From assembly GCF_019703515.2 (NCBI RefSeq), contig NC_059362.1:25728826-25792825 (forward strand): a stretch of DNA of 64,000 nt. Reading direction: 5' to 3'. Made by a program: the position numbers and the translations under genes. Below, in pieces: positions 21,344 through 63,577 of this stretch (its first letter is position 1; each line of letters starts with the position of its first letter). The notes beneath the pieces are model-generated. The model was not told the DNA's origin. It searched no databases and worked only from the letters and a program-made list of their open reading frames with translations. The DNA comes from Myxocyprinus asiaticus. Lineage: Eukaryota; Chordata; Actinopteri; Cypriniformes; Catostomidae.

Positions 21344-24300
21344 CCGGTCAAAAGTTTTGAAACACTTGACTGAAATGTTTCTCATGATCTTAAAAATCTT
21401 TTGATCTGAAGGCGTATGCTTAAATGTTTGAAATTAGTTTTGTAGACAAAAATATAATTGTGCCAACATATTAATTTAATTCATTATAAAACTAAAATTT
21501 AATTTAAAAAAAAGTTTTTTTAAATGGATGACTTGGACCAAATAATAAAGAAAAGCAGCCAATAAGTGCCCAACATACATGGGAACTCCTTCAATACTGT
21601 TTGAAAAGCATCCCAGGGTGATACCTCAAGAAGCTGGTTGATATATATATATATATATATATTTTTTTTAAATGTCTGCACTCCCAGTTGTGAGCTCACT
21701 GATGGCTGATTCGCTGAGAAAGTGAATCTGATTCAAACCCGAGCTCCTGAGTTCAAACCCTCAGTTCTTTTCGGGTGATTCATGAAAAAGATCCGGTTCA
21801 AAAGAGTCATTTGTTCACGACTCTCTTGCGCTGGGTTTGTTATTGCATGCGGTGCAGCGAACAGAACAGGTGAAAAGCAGCGCGAGACACTGGTTGTGCG
21901 CGTTATAAAAATATATTCAATAACTCAAAAGATGATATCTGATGAAACCACATGAACGCACACAACCCGACTGTCGCCAGTGGCAACTAGATTTTTAATT
22001 ATTGTCATAATCAATTATTTTTGGTCACATTTGCAACCATTTTAGTTACAGTCTGGAGCCCAGCTATTGTGAGGGCACACAAAACTTATTGCGATGGCAT
22101 GCAAACTATTGCAAGGGAACGCAAAACTTATTGCGAGGGCACGCAAACGATTGCGAGGGCACGCAAACGATTGCGAGGGCACGCAAACGATTGCGAGGGC
22201 ACACAAACTCGGGCTCAACCGTTGGTGTTGAAATAGCAAGCTCTTGGGGGGCCTGGGTAGCTTAGCGAGTATTGACGCTGACTACCACCCCTGGAGTCAT
22301 GAGTTCGAATCCAGGGTGTGCTGAATGACTCCAACCAGGTCTCCTAAGCAACCAAATTGGCCCGGTTGCTAGGGAGGGTAGAGTCACATGGGGTAACCTC
22401 CTTGTGGTCGCTATAATGTGTGGTTTTCGCTCTCGGTGGGGCGCGTGTTGTGTTGTGCGTTGATGCGGAGGACGAATCTCAGTTGCCTCCTCGTCCGAGA
22501 TGGTCAATCTCACACGCTACGACTCCACGGTAACACGCTCGACAAGCCACATGATAAGATGCGCGGATTGACCATCTCGGACGAGGAGGCAACTGAGATT
22601 CGTCCTCCACCACCTAGATTGAGGCGAGTCACTACGCCACCACGAGGACCTAGAATGCATTCGGAATTCCAAATTGGGGAGAAAAGAAAAAAAAAAAAGA
22701 AATAGCAAGCTCTCTAGACAGAGAAGACTTGCGAAGCGATGGACGCCACACCTAGGTTATAAAACTTCGCGAACATGTTCTGCGAAGGCCAACATGCTGC
22801 AAGGCATATATCCTGTAGGGATACACCGTTTGTCCATGCCCATGAAGATGCTATGCCTCTGGTTGAATGCACTTTCGCACCAATAGGGCATCTCACGTCC
22901 TGTGATTCATGAGCAAGAGCGATCGCATCAACGATCCAGTGAGAGAGCCTTTGATTGGAGATGGACATGCCTGTTGTGCATCCTCCATAACAAACGAAGA
23001 ACTGATTTGACAGTCTAAACTGCCAGGTGCAGGGTGTAATGCTCGCACGGGGCATAATAAACACATTAAGTGCACCTCATCTGAATTAGACGGTGGGGGA
23101 GCGAAGGCTTGTAGGTGGACTACCTAGGCCCTACAGGGCATGGAAAACACCTTAGGCATATAGCTTTTTTGGTCTTGATGGTGGCTTTTGAAAGCCCCGG
23201 TCCGGTGAACTTTCAACCGACAGTGCCTGCATATCACCCACCCATTTAACTGAGGCCAGAGCCACTACGAATGCGGTCTTAGAGAAAGCACACGCAACTC
23301 AACCAATTCCAATGGTTTGAATGGGGGGCTCGTGAGCGCCTTCAACACCAGGTTCAAATCCCAAGCTGGGACTGTAGCAGGGCGAGGGGCTTTAGGCGCC
23401 TGGCCCCCTTGAGAAACTGAAAAATAGAACATGTCTGCCCATGGAGGAGCCAGCCTCCAGGGCGTGGTATGTCGACATAGTTGCTACCTAAGCGTCTATG
23501 CGGTGAGATCCGCATCCAGCCGCTCTTGGAGGAGCGCAAGGATCTCAGCTATGGAGCAGGTCACCGAGTCTTCACCACGTGAAGAGCACCCATTTGTAAA
23601 CACATGTCACTTAGCACAGAGGCATCTCGCAGACAGCGCTGTAGCTTGCAGAATGACATTCACCCCAACGGGGCACGACACTTATGTAAGCTACCACTGT
23701 CATGTTGTCCTATCGAATCAGAAAGTATTTCCAGACAACTGAAGTGCTAGGTGCCGAAGGCTGGGAGCCCGCCGCATGGTGCACCTCAGCCTGCGCTGAA
23801 CATATCCGTGATTACCACCATTTGCCAGAAGACCTGACCCAGCATGATGCTATTAAAATGTTGGAGCTGTCCAAAGTGCTAGAGCAGCCAAACAGCTGCG
23901 AGTTATGCCAATGCGCATGCGCCCAGATTCATTGAAGTATGAAAACCAATATAAGCAGCACTCCACTCCGATCATGTCATGTTTTTTTGCAGGTATCTTG
24001 TCTTGTTATCATTATTTCTCTGCTAGAACCACTGTTGTGATGATTTGATGATTGATTTAGTCTTAAATCTGCTCTGATGTCTCTCAAACACACAAAAACA
24101 TGTATCAAGCATATGGTCGACTGCAGCCGCAGTGCTCTTCTTTCGGCTTCTATTTGTGTCGGTTGGAATGCGATTAAAAGAAAAAAATCAGTTCCGGGTT
24201 TTTTGGCTTTGTAAAAAAACTACACAACAGCTTTTTGTCATGTTTTTCGTTGTTAAAATAGCCAAATCTATTGGATATTTATCCTCGTTTTTCTCATATA

Positions 24301-27300
24301 GATGAATGAGTACCTATGGTAACGGGGCTTTGCTTTCCCCCACGCTAAACTACGCCCCCAGTGTATGAGGCGTTGCTGAGTGTATTTATGCAGATTATTT
24401 AAAAAATAGCAAATATCACATGATTTATTAGCCTCAGTGATATATTGGCCGACCAAGGGTTCAGCACAAGGACATAAATCTTGCTATATTGCCAAAGGAA
24501 GAGTGTAGTTGACTGGAAGGATTATATACTGACTAAATTTTTTCTTATTCCCCATAGTGCACCTTTGAAAATTATAGTTCACAAAAAATGCATTTATATG
24601 CATATTTTTGAAACACTTGTTAGAAAATTATTGTTGTTCACAAAAAATTTATTTATAGGCAAGCTAATAAAGATTAAAAGTATATGTGATGTATAGTAGC
24701 TGTTCTGGAAGCCCAAACGTCATCTGTGTCTCAAAACCAAGTGAGCTGCCTAGCCAGAAAGCAACGGAATGCTTGAAAAGCGCATATGATGACCAAAATG
24801 CTGCCTAGATAGGCAGCTCAAAAGGTTTTGTATGGGATGAATATAGTATCAAAGTATCAAAATTATTCACACATGTGTAAACACTTGTACATCAATTCGA
24901 TAAATGTCATACTTGCATCTTACTATCCACACACAAATGCCATTCAACTTGTGTCTGTGAAATTCAAATAAAATGAATGTAGACATATTTGTGAATACAC
25001 ATGTTCCCTTTTGTATAAATGTAACACAGTTTGCGTCTAACCACAGAAAGACATTCCAAATTAAACACAAAATGGCCTTGTGAAGCATTGAACGGGCATT
25101 TTTGGAACAAGTGATGCATGCATTCATTGACGTTTTTGTGTCTATTCTAGGGATGTGCAAGACTAGTCGACTAAACGGTTCTGATGTGGCTAGTCGACAC
25201 TGAAATTACTAGTCGGTTAATATTTCCATCCATTAAACTGATCAACATTTTTACACATTTATGTTTTTCTTTATATTTTTTACAGAGGCTGCACTTGAGA
25301 CAAGCAGACTCGGCAAAGTAGATGAAATCACTTCGGTGGTGGTGTAGCAATCAGATTTCCAAACGTTTGAAAGTCCCTAAGGATGTTTTCACATTTGAGT
25401 CTTCTTTAAATCTGTGTGTGCTTGTACATTATTGTGCAGGCTTTTTCAAGCGCAGGATAGACTCCTCAGGTGAGTCAAGTCTCGTATTTCACCAGACCAT
25501 GTCGACACGTTAATTTTGCTCATCAAAAAATGTATGCTTTTGAGTAAGTAGCCTAGAAAATGACTGTTTTAGGCTATGTATGCCATTTTTTAAATCTGCT
25601 GATTAATCTTTAGAATACATTGTTTATTGTAGGCTACATCACAGGCCTATTTTTCTATCCTATAGCTATTTTTTTTTTTTTTTTTTTACATCGTAACTGT
25701 TATTGGTTAACGTTCTTTAACGAACAGCTGTCATATTAATGGCTAATGCACATTCATTCAATTGTTTTCAATAAATATGCCTGTTAAATATTCACTAATG
25801 TTGATTCAGTGAATGCATGTCATGTTCTTTATTTAATGTACAATGATCATAATGCAAGGCAAACACGTTGCAGATAAATGCACCTTTTCAGTGGAATTTT
25901 GTGTTGGATTTGGATTCTTTTTAGACTAGTTGACTTCTAAATTTTCATTTAAACATCAGTGAAATTTGTCATTCCACACATCCCTAGTCTATTCTGTTTT
26001 ATTTATTTTAATTTTGAGACTTTTGTTTCGCTGTTTTTACCATGACAGACCCACACACAAACAACTACCAATATGAATAAGTCCTAAATTCATCCATAAA
26101 TGTGGACAAATCTACCCACCAATTTGGGAAAAATTCACAAATGTGTGTTATTAGACTTATACAAATGTCTTTTTACTTGTGTCTGTGAAATTCCAAATTA
26201 AATGAATGTGCAGCTATTTGTACAAATAGAGACATATTTGTTAATAGAAATGTTCCCTTTTGTATAAATGTAACAATTCGCATGTTTAACCAAAGGAAAA
26301 CGTTCCAAATTAAACACAAAATGGCCTTCTGAAATATTGAATTTGCATTTGTGGATCAAGTGACGCATGATTTCATTGACGTCTTTTTGTGTGTTTTCTG
26401 CTGGTTTTGCCTTGCACAATCCACACGTAACTTTGTGTAATAAAAGCAGCTACCACTAAATGGCGGTCTCATTTTACAGATGTACCATCAGGAGGGGCAT
26501 GGTTTATTCACAAGGTCACTCGCATGCGCAGTTTACAAGTGCCACTTCAAACAAACAGCGTCTGAGATGAGCAGAAAGAATCAAAGGTTTGTCACAATTT
26601 TTCTCATATACAACCAAGGGGGCTTCCCGGCCTGAGAGAAGGAGGGTGGAATGTGGCAGCGCGGAGGGCGGGGCCGGGTCGTGATTCCGCACACCCGACC
26701 CCTAATAAGAATGATTAAGCCCGAGAGGGATAAAGCCAACCGGAGACGGCAGTGCGAGAGAGAGAGAGTTACAGACAGCTGTCCGACACCTGTGTGTGGT
26801 TGTCTTTTTGGTTATTAAAATATTATTTATATTGTCAAGCCGGTTCTCGCCTCCTCCTTTCCATTGAACTGTGTTACACAAACATTTTGCAGAGACAGGT
26901 GTTCAAAACACGGTTAATTACACTCTCTTTTGATTATCATAACGGTTGCATTTCAGCATCATTTATCAGTTTGGTTGCTATGAGATGTCTCTGACAATCA
27001 ATGTACCCCTTCAAAACCACAACCTAATCAATCTCAAAATTAAAAATAAGCTCACTTTTTGACACGTTTGTGTTTAGTTGTAAGGTAATTGTCACTGAAT
27101 TTCGAATTAAGCGAAAAGTCACATCATGCGTGATCACCATCGATCATCGTTTTCATGATCGATCATTGCTGCCACGTCCGAGTACCCGAGTACTCGTGCC
27201 CATATTTATGGATGAATTGAGGACTTATTCATTGGTAGTTGTCTGTGTGTGGGTCGGCCATGGTAAAAACAGCTAAACAAGTTTCAAAATTCAAAGAAAT

Positions 27301-28096
27301 AAAACAGAATAGACACAAAAACATGTCAATGAATGCACAAGTGTCACTTGATCCACAAATGCATGTTCATTGCTTCACAAGGCCATTTTGTGTTCAATTT
27401 GGAACGGCTTCCTTTGGTTAGACACACAAATTGTGTTACATTTATACAAAAGGGAACATTTGTATTCATAAATGTCTCTGTTTGTACAAATAGGTGCACA
27501 TTCATTTAATTTGGAATTTCACAGACACAAGTTGAAAGGCATTTGTTGGTGGATAGTAAGATGCAAGTATGACTTTTATCGAATTGATTGATGTTTACAC
27601 ATTTGTGAATAATTTCGATACTACATTCATCCCATAGTTTTGAGAGAGCCCAGTTATCAAATTCCTTGATGATGCACAGCCTCGCCAAACTCATGAGTTC
27701 TGATAGTCACATGCAGTCATATCAAAATCTTCGCAACAGTTGCGGCTTTACAAACGTGAAATATACACATTTATTTACTATTTAACAAACTTGTATCTCT
27801 ATTCACATTACCTGAGATTCCTGATCCACATCTGGGTCGTTGTTTCTGGCTCGGTAGTCCACTTTATTCCCGTTGGCCCGTGGCGGCGGAGTCTCCACGC
27901 TGTTAAGCATTCCCTTCTCTATCATGACCAACAGGCCACCGGATGCCACGATAACGGCGAACATCAGCACCGAAGGCACGACGGCGTTGTGTCGACGCCG
28001 GGAGGTCGCGCTCACAGGCGGTGTGAAGTGCATCAGTGGTCCGCTTCTAGTACCGCTCGATCGTTTAATGCCATACTCCTGCTTGCGAGGCGTCAT
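16286..28096 (-). CDS. chst14: chst14: dermatan 4-O-sulfotransferase 1 (carbohydrate sulfotransferase 14)
   Basis: It transfers sulfate from PAPS to C4 of GalNAc in dermatan sulfate, in the Golgi lumen. Two exons (27812-28096, 16286-17113) join in phase 0 to give 370 residues (human is 376). Exon 1 encodes a basic cytosolic tail and one signal-anchor helix at residues 40-59 ([17 protein letters not shown]), as in type II Golgi enzymes. Exon 2 carries the catalytic domain: the 5'-phosphosulfate site [11 protein letters not shown] (146-156), the 3'-phosphate site [19 protein letters not shown] (202-219), [14 protein letters not shown], and the end [14 protein letters not shown]-glycosylation sequons are N102 (NRT) and N362 (NTT). 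The exon 1 anchor and the catalytic sequence match CHST14 better than CHST11-13. A 10.7-kb intron separates stem from catalytic domain; human CHST14 has, to my knowledge, one coding exon. Confidence 0.93.
17114..17816. other. chst14 intron, no element recognised
   Basis: AT-rich sequence with no gene and no clear repeat ends. Confidence 0.5.
17817..17946. mobile_element. Possible hAT end fragment
   Basis: 'tagtggttgaccaatatgg' and 'ggccgatgcagatatc' resemble the TAGAGGTCGACCGATA ends of the hAT at 33078-35165. The opposite end is not established; 'atattggccgacca' at 24443 is a candidate, but the flanks do not match. Confidence 0.35.
17947..19194 (-). mobile_element. Tc1/mariner element, copy 2 of the CACTATATTGCC family
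   Basis: The element is 1248 bp with the same ends as 78-1317, flanked by TA at 17945-17946 and 19195-19196. It is very similar to copy 1 along its length, lies in the chst14 intron and is in the same orientation as chst14. Confidence 0.94.
18029..19144 (-). pseudogene. Tc1 transposase with two stops, copy 2
   Basis: The frame is continuous but broken by TAA directly after VLWSD (same site as copy 1) and by TAG in the following GRV-VWRLPG segment. The rest ([31 protein letters not shown]-terminal GGPTSY) is intact, so this copy shows the 8 nt that copy 1 lost. Confidence 0.9.
19729..21306 (+). mobile_element. Tc1/mariner element, CAGGTGCATCTC family, copy A
   Basis: The element is 1578 bp with long inverted ends (CAGGTGCATCTCAATAAATT, extending about 200 bp). 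TA follows the right end (21307-21308). Copy B is at 33420-34988. Confidence 0.93.
19991..21029 (+). pseudogene. Tc1 transposase, frameshifted near the N terminus (copy A)
   Basis: The start [19 protein letters not shown] is followed by an extra T (GACAGTTTGTCC; copy B has GACAGTTGTCC) that shifts the frame. From 20166 on a 287-residue frame is open to the normal end GAPTKY and contains [18 protein letters not shown] and [11 protein letters not shown], i.e. the DD34E triad (34 residues between second Asp and Glu). Residues NLGELHKEW are present here but shortened in copy B. Confidence 0.9.
21309..21343 (+). repeat. (CA)n microsatellite
   Basis: A CA run immediately follows the Tc1 copy A right end. 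Confidence 0.95.
21344..22060. other. Repeat-rich intron DNA, no gene
   Basis: 'aaccggtcaaaagttttgaaacac' at 21343 resembles another Tc1-type end. A short AT run is at 21644-21662. No coding exon is seen. Confidence 0.4.
22064..22207 (+). repeat. 20-bp tandem repeat (minisatellite)
   Basis: The unit GATTGCGAGGGCACGCAAAC recurs head to tail, with exact or near-exact copies between 22140 and 22207 and diverged copies (ATTGCGA.GG.A.GCAAA) from 22064. It starts right at the hAT end. Confidence 0.9.
22245..22698 (+). mobile_element. Full-length tRNA-derived SINE with target duplication
   Basis: The tRNA-like head has A box TAGCTTAGCGAGT and B box GAGTTCGAATCC, followed by an unrelated body with internal complementarity and an A-rich tail. 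Both sides carry the 15-bp duplication GAAATAGCAAGCTCT (22230-22244, 22699-22713). A 5' fragment of the same SINE is at 40982-41080. Confidence 0.92.
22714..23940. repeat. Unidentified GC-richer repetitive block
   Basis: Base composition is clearly higher in GC than its surroundings. ORFs on both strands up to 116 codons show no recognisable domain. The style suggests part of a larger transposon that hosted the SINE, but I cannot place it in a family. Confidence 0.4.
23941..24817. other. chst14 intron, unassigned
   Basis: No gene. 'atattggccgacca' near 24443 may be a hAT end. Confidence 0.4.
25148..25986. mobile_element. hAT element (TAGGGATGTG ends) nested in the fold-back
   Basis: The left end TAGGGATGTGCAAGACTAGT and inverse right end TAGGGATGTGTGGAATGAC are flanked by an exact 8-bp duplication GTCTATTC (25140-25147, 25987-25994). 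It contains only short ORFs and is non-autonomous. Confidence 0.9.
26643..26880 (+). mobile_element. LTR-like block (possible solo LTR)
   Basis: The GC-rich start 'gcggggccgggtcgtgattc' is followed by 'gggataaagcc', a GA tract, and 'ggttattaaaatattattta'. It begins TG (about 26651) and ends CA (about 26880). Related GC-rich text is at 39590-39715. No matching target duplication was found and no gag/pol is present. Confidence 0.45.
27643..27811 (-). other. Start of chst14 intron 1
   Basis: Sequence between the exon 1 donor and the fold-back element; nothing specific is seen. Confidence 0.4.
27812..28096 (-). CDS. chst14: chst14 exon 1 (tail, membrane anchor, stem)
   Basis: It has 95 codons from ATG at 28096-28094 (purine at -3, ACAATGA) to DQESQ, then donor GTAATG. 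Residues 40-59 form the membrane helix. Phase 0. Confidence 0.92.
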
Positions 28097-28513
28097 TGTG
28101 AATTAGATGCATAAAAGAGTTGGTATGTTTTCTTTTTTTAGTCTAAACGACTCTTGAAACGACGAAATACGAAAAAATCAACACACATCCTTCGCTTCTG
28201 TGAACCAACCAACCAACCAACTTCTGATTTCAGTGCTTTCGGTGGTGGTGGGGGGTGTTTTTAGAGAGAGCATGATGGGAAATGAAGTATTGAGCAATGG
28301 GGGTGGAGAGAAAGATTTCGGGGGGGACAAGTTATAACTTCTCTAGTCATTGAAGAAATGGTGCAAGACACCGAGGGTTTTGCGAGTCTTTCAGAGACAC
28401 CCAAACAGTAGCCTACTGAATCCATGAGGTAACTGGTTCTAGCATCTCCAACTAACGAAAAAGTGGATGAAGAACAAGTGGACAAAGTAACTGGAATAAA
28501 TCAACCTCCTTAA
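28097..28513 (-). promoter_or_regulatory. chst14: chst14 5' flank (presumed 5'UTR/promoter)
   Basis: The region upstream of the chst14 ATG is bounded by a MITE at 28514. It carries tandem AACC units near 28206 and G-runs. No TATA box or CpG island is obvious. The role is inferred from position only. Confidence 0.35.
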
Positions 28514-28765
28514 AGGGATAGTTCGCTCCAAAATGAAAATTCTCATCATTTACTCACCCTCATGCCATCCCAGATGTGTATATCTTTCTTCTGCTGAACT
28601 CAAACGAAGATTTTTAGAGTAATATATCAGCTCTGAAGGTCCATACAAGCAGGGGCATAGATCCCCCCCTTTTGTGTTCTGCAGAAGACAGAAAGTCATA
28701 CACATCTGGGATGGCATGAGGGTGAGTAAATGATGAGAGAATTTTCATTTTTGGAGCTATATGGT
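28514..28765. mobile_element. TTAA MITE between chst14 and exoc1
   Basis: Left TTAA is at 28510-28513, then AGGGATAGTTCGC; the right end 'tttttggagctatatgg' is diverged. The inner inverted pair is 'catcccagatgtgta' and 'catctgggatggcat'. Confidence 0.7.
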
Positions 28766-28824
28766 AATACTACATATTCAACAGTTTATCTTATTACAAA
28801 GAGAAAAGGCTCAAAAAATTATTA

Positions 28825-29298
28825 TTTCTAAGATGCCAGGCAGTTTATTTTATTTTACATAATGTGTTGATACCCACCAGCACAGAAGTGCATGGAAGAT
28901 CAGACAAAAGTAAAGCACATTTGTAGTGTTGAAGCTTTTGGAGAAACGCTGAGAAGTTTCAGTCATTTAAGCATTGTTTCATTTTCATTTACCATGATTA
29001 AATATATATATATATATATATATATATAAACAGTTTTCAACAAAGCTCATGGAATCAGCAACAATAAGATCTTACTAAACAAATTTCAAATCATGTTACA
29101 AATAAGGTTCCAGTGTTGTTGCTTAGTTTAGATCACTTGAGTGGCACAAAAATTACTAGCAAAAATCTAAATGCATTGTAGTGTACTTTATATACAATTT
29201 ATGCTTTGGTGCATCTGTTCATTCTCTCTCCATCACTCACACTCCCACCACATTCCCTCTCACTTGAAAATACTCTCACTATCATTCACCATTCAACT
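28825..29298 (-). other. exoc1: exoc1 3'UTR (probable)
   Basis: This follows the exoc1 stop on minus, with AATAAA (TTTATT on +, 28844-28849) as the likely poly(A) signal. It includes a TA microsatellite at 29002-29030. Confidence 0.6.
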
Positions 29299-61679
<32,381 letters not shown>

Positions 61680-61687
61680 CTTTTTTC

Positions 61688-62279
61688 CTGGAATTATAAG
61701 CACAACATGAGATTTTCACAGAGCAAGCAAAAGACTGCTATAACAAAGAAGAGCTTGAAATGAGTGAGGTCTGCTATACTCATAACATGTTAACCTCGTG
61801 CGACCCCCCCCCCCACACACGCGTGGACATTGTATTTTGGCTTCCTCATAAGTAACCTATAATTTATATTCATTTAAACCAACTGATTTCAGTTCAGAAG
61901 ACTGAAATCAGTTGACTGTGCTGTCAGTAAAGGGTTAAACTTTGGACTTATGAACAAACAACATGGTGCCGACCACAGCAGAGTTTGTTTTTGGGAGAAA
62001 CGCTACATCTGGTAAGAAACCTAATTAAGTTTTTACATTGAAACCTGTTTGAGTCAAAAGATAAGAGTCTCTAGTTTCATCCGATATACCATTTTTAAAA
62101 TTTGAGAATGTGAAAACGTGAAACGCCACGCTGCTAAACACAATGTACACTAATGTGTACAATAACACATTTTTTCCCTTAGAAATCCTATATTTACTGT
62201 GCATTATCACAGTGAGAATCAATGGGTTCATCCAAAAGCTGAAAAATGTGGTTTTCAGAGGCTTTATATTGAGTTAGGA
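61688..62279. other. 5' flank/intron of exoc1, unassigned
   Basis: A C-run at 61806-61816 and a diverged repeat. A noncoding first exoc1 exon should lie here or right of the window, but no promoter could be picked out. Confidence 0.4.
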
Positions 62280-63134
62280 TGAAAATAAGGTGCATTTCTA
62301 ACTGTTCTGAGACTCTGACACGCTGGTGTCAGGAGCACAACCTCTCCCTCAACGTCAGTAAGACAAAGGAGCTTGTGGTGGACTCCAGGTGAAAAGACAG
62401 AGAACACAGTCCCATCACCATCAATGGAGCACCAGTGGAGAGAGACAGCAGCTTCAAGTTCCTGGGTGTCCACATCACTGAGATGGTCCATCCACATTGA
62501 AGCCGTTGTGAAGAAGGCTCATCAGTGCCTCTTCTTCCTGAGACGGCTGAGGAAGTTTGGAATGAACCACCACATCCTCACACAGTTCTACACCTGCACT
62601 GTAGAGAGCATCCTGACTGGCTGCATCTCTGCCTGGTACTGCAATAGCACTGCCCACAACCACAAAGCCCTGCAAAGGGTGGTGCGAACTGCCAGACACA
62701 TCATCGGAGGTGAGCTTCCCTCCCTCCAGGACATATATACCAGGCGGTGTGTGAAAAAAACTCGGAGGATCATCAGAGACTCCAGCTACCCGAGCCATGG
62801 GCTACTCTCACTGCTACCATCAAGCAGGCGGTATCGCAGCATCAGGACCCGCACCAGCCGACTTCATGACGGCTTCTTCCCCCAAGCAATCAGACTTTTG
62901 AACTCTTGATCTCTCACGATCAATACACATCAGCACTGCACTTTATTAATCTTATCACACTGGACTGTCATAAATTATATTCTCTTAACAACACACTGGC
63001 AACTGAATATCAGCCGACAGCCTGAATGTCAATACAGCACAATACAACCTACTGTATATTTTATATATACTATATATACTATTGCACTTGTGTATATGGT
63101 TGTGTGACAATAAAAGTGATTTGATTTGATTTGA
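62280..63134 (+). mobile_element. L2-type LINE 3' end
   Basis: Reverse transcriptase C-terminal region on +, 3'UTR, then the tail 'gatttgatttgatttga'. 5'-truncated, as is common for L2 copies. Confidence 0.87.
62305..62909 (+). pseudogene. L2-type reverse transcriptase C-terminal remnant
   Basis: NLSLNVSKTKELVVDSR, then a shifted frame, then HIEAVVKKAHQCLFFLRRL, VESILTGCISAWYCNST and ALQRVVRTARHIIGG to FFPQAIRLLNS. This is the thumb and C-terminal segment shared by L2/CR1-clade enzymes. A stop after VVDSR and a frame break near 62480 inactivate it. Confidence 0.87.
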
Positions 63135-63577
63135 AGTGCAGACAGACAGCACACTGGAGGTTAAGTCATCCACTAAATAGGACAGGAATAGAATATGCAA
63201 GGGAGCATACTATAGCTCTCAATGCAGCTAAGTCCATTCACTCCTAAAATCTGACCAAAAGTTCAGTTTCAAGTTGCAGATGATGTTTGGACCACTCAAC
63301 ATGGTTGGCAGACAGGGGACAATGGTAATCAGTACATAGATTCAGAATTTATGATTTTATTTTAACATGGTTGGCAGTGATTGGATGATGCTGGCCATTA
63401 CTTTGAATCAGAATTATTGACGCTAATTTCCGATGTAAAGTCTGTTACATCTCAAAACTGTGAAAAACCAACACTCCTGGAAACACAATAAATAATTTTT
63501 TTTTTTTTTTTAAATATCGGACTTTCTATTGCTTGGTATTATTTAAAATGTCAAAACTTAGTCCTGCTATCCACATA
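63135..63577. other. Unassigned flank
   Basis: AT-rich DNA with a T tract at 63500-63511; no gene or repeat end recognised. Confidence 0.4.

Larger units (their letters stand above)
19285..22061. mobile_element. hAT element (AGGGCTCCAGACT ends) hosting a Tc1
   Basis: The left end AGGGCTCCAGACTAAAA and inverse right end GGGCTCCAGACTG are flanked by AACTATTC-like and AGCTATTG 8-mers (imperfect). The interior is largely the Tc1 at 19729-21306 plus a CA microsatellite. Limits are uncertain by a base or two. Confidence 0.6.
24818..27642. mobile_element. Large fold-back element
   Basis: About 300 bp at the left (24818-25140) reappears inverted at the right (27250-27642), for example TGGGATGAATATAGTATC against TGGGATGAATGTAGTATC and AAATGGCCTTGTGAAGCA on both arms. 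A third, direct-orientation relative lies at 26060-26410. A hAT and an LTR-like block are nested inside. No transposase is recognised. Confidence 0.7.

Noticed and set aside
22064..22207. CRISPR-like array
   Set aside because: The units are contiguous without spacers and the genome is a vertebrate; it is a minisatellite.
22260..22330. A tRNA gene
   Set aside because: A and B boxes are present, but this is the head of a SINE with a long body, A tail and target duplication.
17817..24460. One large hAT joining the TAGTGGTTGACC end at 17817 with the GGCCGACCA end at 24443
   Set aside because: Flanking 8-mers do not match and the right end deviates from the expected terminal bases.
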